This document shows, in pieces, positions 6,768 to 12,393 of a stretch of 12,393 bases of DNA; the first letter of the stretch is position 1; every line of letters begins with the position of its first letter. The notes under the pieces are model-generated. The model ran no database searches and was not told the origin of the DNA. It saw only the letters and a list, made by a program, of their open reading frames with translations. The position numbers and the translations under genes are program-made. The stretch is from contig JADLKH010000004.1 of the NCBI GenBank assembly GCA_015657435.1, forward strand, positions 151,215 through 163,607. The letters are read 5' to 3'. Origin of the DNA: Synergistales bacterium. Its GTDB lineage: Bacteria; Synergistota; Synergistia; Synergistales; 79-D21.

Positions 6768-7528
6768 GCATGGATCTCGTCCTGGATCATTGCCGAAGCT
6801 GGCTGCGGGAGAGAATCCTGGAAGGGGAACTTGCGCCTGAGGAATCGATCGCGGCGCGTCCCCTGATGCCCCGGGAGGCCCTGGGAGAAGGAAGTTCAGT
6901 CCGGCACGACTATCCCTTGCGCAAGGGAAGGGAATTCCTGCTGGAGGCGACCTTTCGGGGCGAAAGGGGACAGGCGTTCACGGAAAAGCCGGTCCACTGG
7001 ATCGGCGCCGTCAGTGACCTCGAAACGCTTGACCTGGGAAAGGACGAGGAACGTGCCCTTTTCACGGCGGGCCTGAATGCCGTGGCGAAAGCCCTCGGTT
7101 TGGTCGGGGGCACGGTGCATTGCCGGAACGAATCGCTCGACCGATGTGCCCGGAAAGTGGGCGAGCGGTTGAAGGAAAGGCTCAAGCCGGAGGAACGTCT
7201 GCTGATCGTCGGGTACCAGCCGGCCTTCATCGAGGCCGCGTCGGCGACCCTCGGACCCGAGCGGGTCCGGGTGGTCGACCTCGATGCGGCCAACATCGGC
7301 AGGACCGTCTTCGGCATCGGCATCTCGGACGGGGAGGCCGACCTGGAAAGGGTCCTCAAAGAGGTCCGGTTTGCCCTGGTAACGGGGTCGAGCCTGGTGA
7401 ACGGAACATACGGAAACCTCGAAAAGCGCCTGCGGGAGGCACGGATCCCGTTCGTCCTCTTTGGGACGAGCGCGGCCGCGGCTTCTGCCCTGCTCGGGAT
7501 CGAACGGTGGTGCCTTGAATCCAGGTAG
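6764..7528 (+). CDS. DUF4213/DUF364 protein (putative heavy-metal chelation family)
   Basis: A 254-residue soluble protein. The first half fits DUF4213, with the pattern AGLNAVAKAL followed by a conserved cysteine region (VHCRNESLDRC). The second half fits DUF364: LLIVGYQPAFIEAASATLG at the start of a Rossmann-like fold, then VVDLDAANIGRT, ALVTGSSLVNGTYGNLEKRL and FVLFGTSAAAASALLG. The only structural work I recall on this family (a Desulfitobacterium protein) suggested heavy-metal chelation from an enolase-like plus Rossmann-like fold; no reaction is proven. The ATG at 6764 overlaps the stop of the ModA-like gene, indicating translational coupling. A second ATG at 6770 is possible. The frame is open further upstream but those codons overlie the ModA-like gene. 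Placement between two oxyanion-binding proteins suggests a cytoplasmic role in handling molybdate, tungstate or an associated metal. Confidence 0.85.
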   Translation: MSMDLVLDHCRSWLRERILEGELAPEESIAARPLMPREALGEGSSVRHDYPLRKGREFLLEATFRGERGQAFTEKPVHWIGAVSDLETLDLGKDEERALFTAGLNAVAKALGLVGGTVHCRNESLDRCARKVGERLKERLKPEERLLIVGYQPAFIEAASATLGPERVRVVDLDAANIGRTVFGIGISDGEADLERVLKEVRFALVTGSSLVNGTYGNLEKRLREARIPFVLFGTSAAAASALLGIERWCLESR

Positions 7529-7564
7529 GGAAACTCAATCGAAAACAGAGGAGGTTGTCGGGAA

Positions 7565-8314
7565 ATGAAAAAAACGATTCGTTTCGCAAGGTGGTTTGTC
7601 GCTTTGGTCATGGTCCTTGCCCTGCTCGGGCGTTTTGGGGTCTCGGAGGCGTCCGCGGAGGTTTTCGCGGCGGCGGCGAGCCTGCAGCCCGTCATGGAGA
7701 AGATTGCCGTGCAGTTCGAGAAGGAAAAGGGCATTCACATGGACTCGGTTTTCGGGGCGTCGGGAGCTCTGGCGAGACAGATCGAGGCGGGAGCGCCCTT
7801 CGACCTGTACCTGAGCGCGGACGAGAAATGGGCCCGCTACCTGGAGGAGAAGGGAAAGCTGGAGAAGGTCCGTCCGGTGGCGGAGTGTCCGCTGGTTCTC
7901 TGGACGGCTTCCGAAAAGGCACCTTCCCTGGATCTGGTGAAGGACGCGAAGGTCCGCCTGGTGATCGCGGATCCCGCCGTTGCCCCCTACGGGGCCCTGG
8001 CGAAGGCCTACCTTGAAAAGATCAGGGCGTACGCCAGGCTGGAGAAGGAAAGCCGCCTGATCGTGGCAGGCGACGTCCTGAAGGCCGGGCTGGCGGCGAA
8101 AAGCGGAGGCGCGGACGCGGCCTGCATCCCCCTGAGCATCGCCATGAAACTGGGTGGAGGCTGGACGAAGATCCCGATGCCTCCGCAGCGTCTCTTCGGC
8201 GGCATCGTCAAGGGAAGGAACGCGCTTGCCGCTCTCGTGATGTTCGATTACCTGAAAACCTCCCAGGCCGGGAAACTGTTCCGGGAGGCGGGCTTCGAAC
8301 CCGTCCAGCGCTGA
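7565..8314 (+). CDS. modA: Molybdate ABC transporter, periplasmic substrate-binding protein ModA
   Basis: A 249-residue ModA with a signal peptide (MKKTIRFARWFV start, cleavage likely after ASA). The mature protein begins EVFAAAASLQPVMEKIAVQF, then FGASGALARQIEAGAPFDLYL and SADEKWARYLEEKG, followed by ADPAVAPYGALAKAYLEK. These match the E. coli ModA loops that hold molybdate through serines and backbone amides. The tyrosine of E. coli ModA in the GIVYGSDA segment is not present in the aligned ACIPLSIAM segment. A strong site, GAGGAGG, precedes the ATG. The end, LKTSQAGKLFREAGFEP, is the typical ModA C-terminus. It delivers molybdate to ModB, whose gene starts 12 bases downstream. It is the more standard of the two ModA paralogues here. 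Confidence 0.94.
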   Translation: MKKTIRFARWFVALVMVLALLGRFGVSEASAEVFAAAASLQPVMEKIAVQFEKEKGIHMDSVFGASGALARQIEAGAPFDLYLSADEKWARYLEEKGKLEKVRPVAECPLVLWTASEKAPSLDLVKDAKVRLVIADPAVAPYGALAKAYLEKIRAYARLEKESRLIVAGDVLKAGLAAKSGGADAACIPLSIAMKLGGGWTKIPMPPQRLFGGIVKGRNALAALVMFDYLKTSQAGKLFREAGFEPVQR

Positions 8315-8326
8315 CGGGAAAGCGTG

Positions 8327-8970
8327 ATGGAGAGGGCCTTATTCATCAGCCTGAAAATCCTGGCGATCGACGTCCCTCTCCTGGCGGTGCTGGGAGGGGG
8401 TCTGGGCTGGCTCCTGGCGCGACGCGAGTTCAGGGGGCGCGAACTGGTGTCGCTTCTGGTCCAGCTGCCGATTGTCCTGCCGCCTTCGGTCCTGGGTCTG
8501 TATCTTCTTTTTGCTCTGGGGCAGGTTCCCCTGTTCCGCGAGGCGGGCCTGCTTTTCGCCTTCCCCGCCGCCGCCCTGGGAGCGTTGGTGCCGTCGCTGC
8601 CCATCATGGTCCAGGCGGCTCGGGCGGCCTTTGCCGGAGTGGACCGGACCCTGGAGGAAGCCGCCCTGACCCTGGGGAAAGGGCGATGGACCGTCTTCCG
8701 GAAAATCACCCTCCCCTGGCCAGGAGGACGCTCCTGGTGGGGGTGGCCCTTTCGTCGGCACGGGCCCTGGGAGATTTCGGCGTGACCCTCATGGTGGCAG
8801 GGAACATCCCCGGGAGGACCCAGACGCTGCCGCTTTATATCTACGGCCAGGTGGAATCGCTGAATTTCGCCCGGGCTCATGCGGCGGCCCTGGTGCTGGT
8901 CGCCGTCGGAATCGGCAGCCTGTGGCTGGTCCGGAGAATGGAGGCGGGTTCGCATGAACGCCTGGCTTGA
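8327..8970 (+). pseudogene. modB: Molybdate ABC transporter permease ModB, disrupted by a one-base frameshift
   Basis: The first 130 codons (8327-8716) encode the N-terminal part of ModB, with hydrophobic membrane segments and the start of the EAA loop (EEAALTLGKGRWTVFRKITLP). In that frame the sequence then degenerates and stops at 8785. The remaining part of ModB (LARRTLLVGVALSSARALGD, then GVTLMVAGNIPGRTQTLPLY) continues in the -1 frame from 8716 to 8970. Joined, the product is about 214 residues, the normal ModB length, so a single missing C in the CCCC run at 8713-8716 explains everything. GTG 8324 is an alternative start. The break lies exactly inside the conserved loop that contacts ModC. 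A sequencing or assembly error is the simplest cause, because both halves are well conserved. A true recent mutation or recoding remains possible. The stop overlaps modC. Confidence 0.85.
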
Positions 8971-10087
8971 AGCCTCGGTCAGGGAACAGGTGGGGAACTT
9001 TCGCCTGAAGGTGGATTTCGGGATGGACCGGGAGATCGGGGTCCTTTTCGGGCCCAGCGGATCGGGCAAGAGCCTGACGCTGAGATGCCTGGCCGGTCTG
9101 AGGAAGGTGAGGGAGGGGCGAATCCTTCTGGGGGGGCGAACCCTCCTGGACAGCCGAAGCGGGATCTGCGAACCGCCCCAGCGGCGGCGGATGGGATTCG
9201 TCTTCCAGGACCTCGCCCTGTTCCCCCACATGACGGTTCTCGAAAACGTCCTCTTCGGGTGCGGCCGGCCGAAAAGTCCGCAAAGTCTCGCAAAGGCCAG
9301 GGAATGGCTTTCCCGAGTGCGGCTGGAGGCCCACGAGACCCGGTATCCCTCCCAGCTTTCGGGGGGACAGAAGCAGCGGGTTGCCCTCGCTCGGGCCCTT
9401 GCCGCAGAACCGGAGATGCTCCTGCTGGATGAGCCCTTCAGCGCGCTGGACGGTCCCCTGAGGCGAAATCTAAGGAGACAGCTGAGGATGCTGCAGGCCG
9501 AAACGGGGACCCCCCTTCTCTACGTGACGCACCAGGTGGAGGACCTTTGCGCCATGGGAGACCGGGTTCTCTTCATGGAGAAGGGCACGGTCTCGGGTTC
9601 GATCCGGGTGGAAGAGCTCCTGGAGGGCACCGGCCGGATGCGGTTCTGGCAGATGATGGGTTGGGGAAACATCCTGGAAGGGGAGATCCGTGCCGATGAA
9701 ACCGGGGGTGCCGTTTTCCGCTGGCCGGGCGGGGAACTGGCCGTGGCCGGGACGCCGACGGCCGGACCGGTTATGGCCTTCGTGAGGCCGGATTGCATCC
9801 GCCTCCTGGACCCGAGGATTCCCGTCGACGGAGAACTTTCCAGGAATGTCTTCGAGGGGAGGATCGAGGAGGTCATCCCCGAAGGGGCTGTCCTGCGGCT
9901 TCACGTGGACGCGGGATGCCGCCATTGGCAGATCGAACGGGGCGGATCCGGCGCTCCTCCGGAGATCTGCAGGCCCGGCGAAACGGTGCGTTTCGCGATT
10001 CCGCCCCGTGCAGTCGAGACGATTTCACACCGGCATCCGAAGGAGGAAGAAAGGGTTGAACCGTTCACTGTTGAAGCTCGTTCATGA
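8954..10087 (+). CDS. modC: Molybdate ABC transporter ATP-binding protein ModC
   Basis: A 377-residue ABC ATPase that powers molybdate import. Walker A GPSGSGKS is at residues 33-40, the Q-loop glutamine at 85, the signature LSGGQKQRVALARAL from 135, Walker B LLLDE at 156-160 and the H-loop in YVTHQVEDL. The C-terminal part from about residue 250 carries a TOBE/MopI-like regulatory region (VMAFVRPDCIRLL, then GRIEEVIPEGAVLRLHVDAG), as usual in ModC. ATG 8954 is chosen because GGAGGCGG precedes it at seven bases and the N-terminus then fits ModC. The open frame reaches upstream to 8879 inside modB. It overlaps the modB stop by 17 bases and the start of the xdhC-like gene by 32 bases, so translation of the three is probably coupled. 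Confidence 0.93.
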   Translation: MNAWLEASVREQVGNFRLKVDFGMDREIGVLFGPSGSGKSLTLRCLAGLRKVREGRILLGGRTLLDSRSGICEPPQRRRMGFVFQDLALFPHMTVLENVLFGCGRPKSPQSLAKAREWLSRVRLEAHETRYPSQLSGGQKQRVALARALAAEPEMLLLDEPFSALDGPLRRNLRRQLRMLQAETGTPLLYVTHQVEDLCAMGDRVLFMEKGTVSGSIRVEELLEGTGRMRFWQMMGWGNILEGEIRADETGGAVFRWPGGELAVAGTPTAGPVMAFVRPDCIRLLDPRIPVDGELSRNVFEGRIEEVIPEGAVLRLHVDAGCRHWQIERGGSGAPPEICRPGETVRFAIPPRAVETISHRHPKEEERVEPFTVEARS

Positions 10088-10898
10088 GGAGATCGACCGG
10101 GGAGGCGCGGGTGTGCTCTGCACTGTTGCCGGGGCCGATGGATCCACCCCTCGCGACCTGGGGGCCTCCATGTGGGTGCGTCCGGACGGATCCATCGCGG
10201 GAACCATCGGCGGCGGACCGCTCGAGTATGCCGTCATCGGGAAGGCGCTGGTCATGCTGAAGTCTTCGGAGGGGCCCCTCCTGCACAGGGCGGTGCTCCG
10301 GGAGGCCGAAAGCGGCGGGGAAGCGGTTTGCGGAGGAGAGGCCGTCATCCTCATGGAACCGCTGGGTAAAGAGGCGGAGGTGGTGATCTTCGGTGCGGGG
10401 CATGTCGGAAAGTCGCTGGCGCGGATGGCCGCGGCCGCTGGTTTTCGGGTGTGCGTATGGGATGAAAGGGAAGAGTTCGCGAACTTCGAGGCCATTCCAT
10501 GGGGCAAGGTCGTGACGGGGCCTCTTGGGGAGGCTCAGGAAAGGGGACTCTCGCTCCACGCTTCTTCCTATGCGGTTGTAGTGACCCGGGGACATGCCCT
10601 GGACACCGAAGTCGTCCGTTGGCTGGAGGGACGGCCCCTGGCTTATCTGGGACTCATCGGTTCGAGGAAGAAGATCGCCTCCGTCAGGGAAAAACTGCTG
10701 GAACAGGGCGTTTCCGACACTCACCTGAACCGGATCTTTCAGCCGGTGGGATTGCCCATCGAGGCCGAAACGCCCGAGGAAATCGCGGTTTCGATCCTGT
10801 CCGAGATCATCGCGGTCCACAGGGGGGCGGATCTGGCAAAGCTTCGAAGCGCACTGTGCAACGTTCCCGGCCCGTTTTTTCCCCGGCTTGAAGGCTGA
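10056..10898 (+). CDS. xdhC: XdhC/CoxI-family molybdoenzyme maturation factor
   Basis: A 280-residue XdhC-type protein. Family members bind molybdenum cofactor, promote its sulfuration together with a cysteine desulfurase and deliver it to xanthine dehydrogenase-type enzymes. The N-terminal CoxI domain shows GADGSTPRDLGASMWV (residues 26-41) and the GTIGGGPLEYA loop; the C-terminal Rossmann domain shows VVIFGAGHVGKSLARMAAAA (from 109), LGLIGSRKK (198-206) and TPEEIAVSILSEIIAVHRG. The start is the TTG at 10056, nine bases after AGGAGG. The frame continues upstream to 9846 within modC but those codons do not fit the family. It overlaps the modC end by 32 bases. The natural client in this locus is the aldehyde oxidoreductase, whose sulfurated cofactor needs this type of helper. 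Confidence 0.92.
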   Translation: MNRSLLKLVHEEIDRGGAGVLCTVAGADGSTPRDLGASMWVRPDGSIAGTIGGGPLEYAVIGKALVMLKSSEGPLLHRAVLREAESGGEAVCGGEAVILMEPLGKEAEVVIFGAGHVGKSLARMAAAAGFRVCVWDEREEFANFEAIPWGKVVTGPLGEAQERGLSLHASSYAVVVTRGHALDTEVVRWLEGRPLAYLGLIGSRKKIASVREKLLEQGVSDTHLNRIFQPVGLPIEAETPEEIAVSILSEIIAVHRGADLAKLRSALCNVPGPFFPRLEG

Positions 10899-10922
10899 AC
10901 CGGAAATCGAGGAGGATGAGGG

Positions 10923-11945
10923 ATGAAGGTGTCGACAATCGCGATCGAGGACGCAGTGGGGTTTCCTCTGGCCCATGACCTCACACAGGTGGATGCCGAA
11001 AAGGGGACCAAGGGAGCCCGCTTCCGGAGAGGGCACCTCGTTTCCGAAGGTGATCTGCCCGTGTTGAGGCGGATGGGGCGCCTGAACCTCACGGTTCTGG
11101 ATCTGGAGGAGTCGGAAGTTCACGAGGACGAGGCGGCAAAAAGTCTTGCCGAAACCCTCTGCGGCGAGGGGCTTGAGATCGAGGGACCGGAAGAGGGACG
11201 CTGCCGCCTTGTTTCGATCCGAAAGGGCATCGTGCGCTTTGATCCTGAAACGGTGAAAAGAATCAACCTGGACCGGGAATGGTCGTTCGGCACCTGCCCG
11301 GCCAACGCTGTGGTCGAACCCGGTTCGACGGTGGCGGCCTTCCGGATCCTTCCTCTGGCTCTTGAGCGGGCTTCCCTGGAGAGAGCCGTGGAAGCGGCAC
11401 GGCCGTTCTCGGTCAAGCCGTTCCTGCCGCTCAGGGTTGCTCTGGTGACGACCGGAAGCGAGATCAAGGCCGGGCTCGTGAAGGATACGGTTCGGGAAAA
11501 ACTGGACCGGAAACTGGACGAGCTGGGAGGGGCGTTTGCGGGACAGCGCTTCTGCGGCGACGGGGCGGCCGAGATCGGCTTCGCCGTAAGGGAACTGCTT
11601 GCCGGCGGAGCCGACATCGTGATCTGCACCGGGGGGATGAGCGTGGATGCCGACGACCGGACGCCGGAGGCGATCCGGTCCGTCGCCGATCGGGTCCTTT
11701 TCCGGGGAGTTCCCGTCATGCCCGGGTCGAACCTCATGCTGGCCAAAAGCGGGGCCGGCTGGGTCATCGGGGCGCCGGCCTGCGCGGCCCATGACGAACG
11801 GACGGCCTTGGACCGACTGCTCATCGCTCTATTTGCGGGACTGGAAAGAGATATCGACGTGAGAAACTGGGGTGTGGGAGGCCTGTGCTCCCACTGCCGC
11901 GCGTGCGTCTTCCCCGACTGCGATTTTGCCCGGCTTCCCGTCTGA
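10923..11945 (+). CDS. MoeA/Mog-domain molybdopterin-binding protein with C-terminal four-cysteine motif
   Basis: A 340-residue protein with a MoCF_biosynth (MoaB/Mog) domain from about residue 168 to 305: LRVALVTTGSEI, then ADIVICTGGMSVDADDRTPE (TGGMSVDADD at 236-245) and VPVMPGSNLMLAKSGAGW. The N-terminal part (MKVSTIAIEDAVGFPLAHDL) resembles the start of MoeA-like proteins that act on molybdopterin. Such proteins bind molybdopterin or insert molybdenum, and short MoeA-like forms accompany xdhC and mocA in molybdenum hydroxylase loci. After the domain comes CSHCRACVFPDC (Cys322, 325, 328, 333), a C-x2-C-x2-C-x4-C arrangement able to bind an Fe-S cluster or zinc; classical MoeA lacks it. A strong site, GAGGAGG, precedes the ATG. 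The next gene starts ten bases after the stop. Confidence 0.87.
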   Translation: MKVSTIAIEDAVGFPLAHDLTQVDAEKGTKGARFRRGHLVSEGDLPVLRRMGRLNLTVLDLEESEVHEDEAAKSLAETLCGEGLEIEGPEEGRCRLVSIRKGIVRFDPETVKRINLDREWSFGTCPANAVVEPGSTVAAFRILPLALERASLERAVEAARPFSVKPFLPLRVALVTTGSEIKAGLVKDTVREKLDRKLDELGGAFAGQRFCGDGAAEIGFAVRELLAGGADIVICTGGMSVDADDRTPEAIRSVADRVLFRGVPVMPGSNLMLAKSGAGWVIGAPACAAHDERTALDRLLIALFAGLERDIDVRNWGVGGLCSHCRACVFPDCDFARLPV

Positions 11946-11955
11946 GGGCACGGGC

Positions 11956-12393
11956 ATGACGGACGGCGGCTTCGGTTTATCCGCCCTGGTCCCGGCCGCG
12001 GGGGCCTCCTCGAGGATGGGGACATGCAAGATCCTGCAGCCCGTCGGGGGCCGACCGGCCCTGGAGGGCCTCACGGAACGTCTCCGGGAGGGTGGAGTGT
12101 GCGATATCCTAGTAGTCACCGGCTTTCACGGGGAAAAGGTGGGGGCCCTGGCGAAGTCTCTCGGGTGCCGGACAGTGGAAAATCCCGCCCCCGAGAGGGG
12201 GATGCTCTCGTCGGTCCGGTGCGGGATCGCTTCCATGGGACCCGACGTGAGCGGAATCGTCCTGCTGCCCGGGGACACCCCCCTGGTCAAGCCCCGGACG
12301 ATCCGGGCCCTTGCGGCGCGCTTCCGGGAAGGGGCCGACCTGCTGATTCCCTCCTTCGGAGGAATTACGGGTCATCCCCCCGTGATCGGAAGG
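11956..12393 (+). CDS. mocA: MocA-type molybdenum cofactor cytidylyltransferase (3' end off the window)
   Basis: An open frame of 146 codons from ATG 11956 to the right edge without a stop, roughly three quarters of the usual 190-200 residues. It begins with the nucleotidyltransferase signature LVPAAGASSRMG (residues 11-22) and the nucleotide-binding lysine in TCKIL (Lys25). Then come ENPAPERGMLSSVRCG, LLPGDTPLV with the metal-binding Asp107, and GHPPVIGR. This pattern is typical of MocA, which joins CTP to molybdopterin to give the cytosine dinucleotide form used by xanthine oxidase-family enzymes, as needed by the D. gigas-type oxidoreductase in this window. A MobA (GTP) assignment is less likely given the presence of xdhC and an MCD-type enzyme. 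A TGAGGG site stands a few bases upstream, overlapping the stop of the previous gene. Confidence 0.9.
   Translation, partial: MTDGGFGLSALVPAAGASSRMGTCKILQPVGGRPALEGLTERLREGGVCDILVVTGFHGEKVGALAKSLGCRTVENPAPERGMLSSVRCGIASMGPDVSGIVLLPGDTPLVKPRTIRALAARFREGADLLIPSFGGITGHPPVIGR

Noticed and set aside
8686..8785. Programmed -1 frameshift in modB
   Set aside because: The site is a run of four C without a standard X-XXY-YYZ slippery heptamer or an obvious stimulatory structure. A missing base is simpler, although not excluded without reads.
10065..11792. Open minus-strand frame of 575 codons opposite xdhC and the MoeA-like gene
   Set aside because: It crosses two well-supported genes and its translation is low-complexity, rich in Arg, Pro, Gly and His, as expected for a shadow frame.
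1..12393. CRISPR arrays, tRNA or rRNA genes, insertion sequences
   Set aside because: No direct-repeat arrays, cloverleaf-like sequences, transposase frames or terminal inverted repeats were seen. The window looks like a stable metabolic locus.

Overview
This GC-rich window is a molybdenum acquisition, cofactor maturation and molybdoenzyme locus. The host is probably an anaerobic Gram-negative-type bacterium. Both molybdate-binding proteins have signal peptidase I type signals without a lipobox cysteine, which implies a periplasm. The main enzyme closely resembles the FAD-free aldehyde oxidoreductase (MOP) of Desulfovibrio gigas. A Desulfobacterota or Synergistota-like host would fit, but the sequence alone does not settle it.

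Layout from left to right. (1) Positions 1-615, minus strand: a gene running off the left edge. It encodes a short bacterial relative of archaeal TiaS (the tRNA-Ile2 agmatinylcytidine synthetase family). (2) 732-1844, plus strand, divergent from it: a MOT1/MolT-family molybdate transporter, closed by a strong rho-independent terminator at 1879-1913. (3) 1914-2171: a regulatory interval with a good sigma70-type promoter (1956-1984) and a structured leader (about 2011-2126) that looks like a Moco RNA (molybdenum cofactor riboswitch). (4) 2172-5000: the aldehyde oxidoreductase, with two [2Fe-2S] domains, the Mo domains and an unusual CGCGCSH tail. A small cupin gene follows (5071-5490). (5) 5583-12393: a tightly packed run of nine genes on the plus strand. 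They encode a Fur-family regulator, a divergent ModA, a DUF4213/DUF364 protein, a canonical ModA, ModB (broken by a one-base frameshift), ModC, an XdhC-type maturation factor, a MoeA/Mog-domain molybdopterin-binding protein with a C-terminal four-cysteine motif, and a MocA-type cytidylyltransferase cut by the right edge.

How the genes fit together (inference from families and order): molybdate enters through the MOT1-type carrier and the ModABC importer. The cofactor is handled by the MoeA-like protein and converted to the cytosine dinucleotide by MocA. XdhC helps supply the sulfurated cofactor to the aldehyde oxidoreductase. Control appears to be layered: a Moco-sensing RNA in front of the enzyme, and a Fur-family repressor with a perfect TGCAAC-GAT-GTTGCA palindrome in front of the transport and maturation genes. 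No ModE gene or full ModE site was seen.

The points most worth a second look are the TiaS-like gene beside molybdenum genes, the DUF364 protein between two different ModA paralogues, the Fur-type rather than ModE-type regulator with its palindrome, the candidate Moco riboswitch, the cysteine-rich tail of the oxidoreductase, and the modB frameshift.
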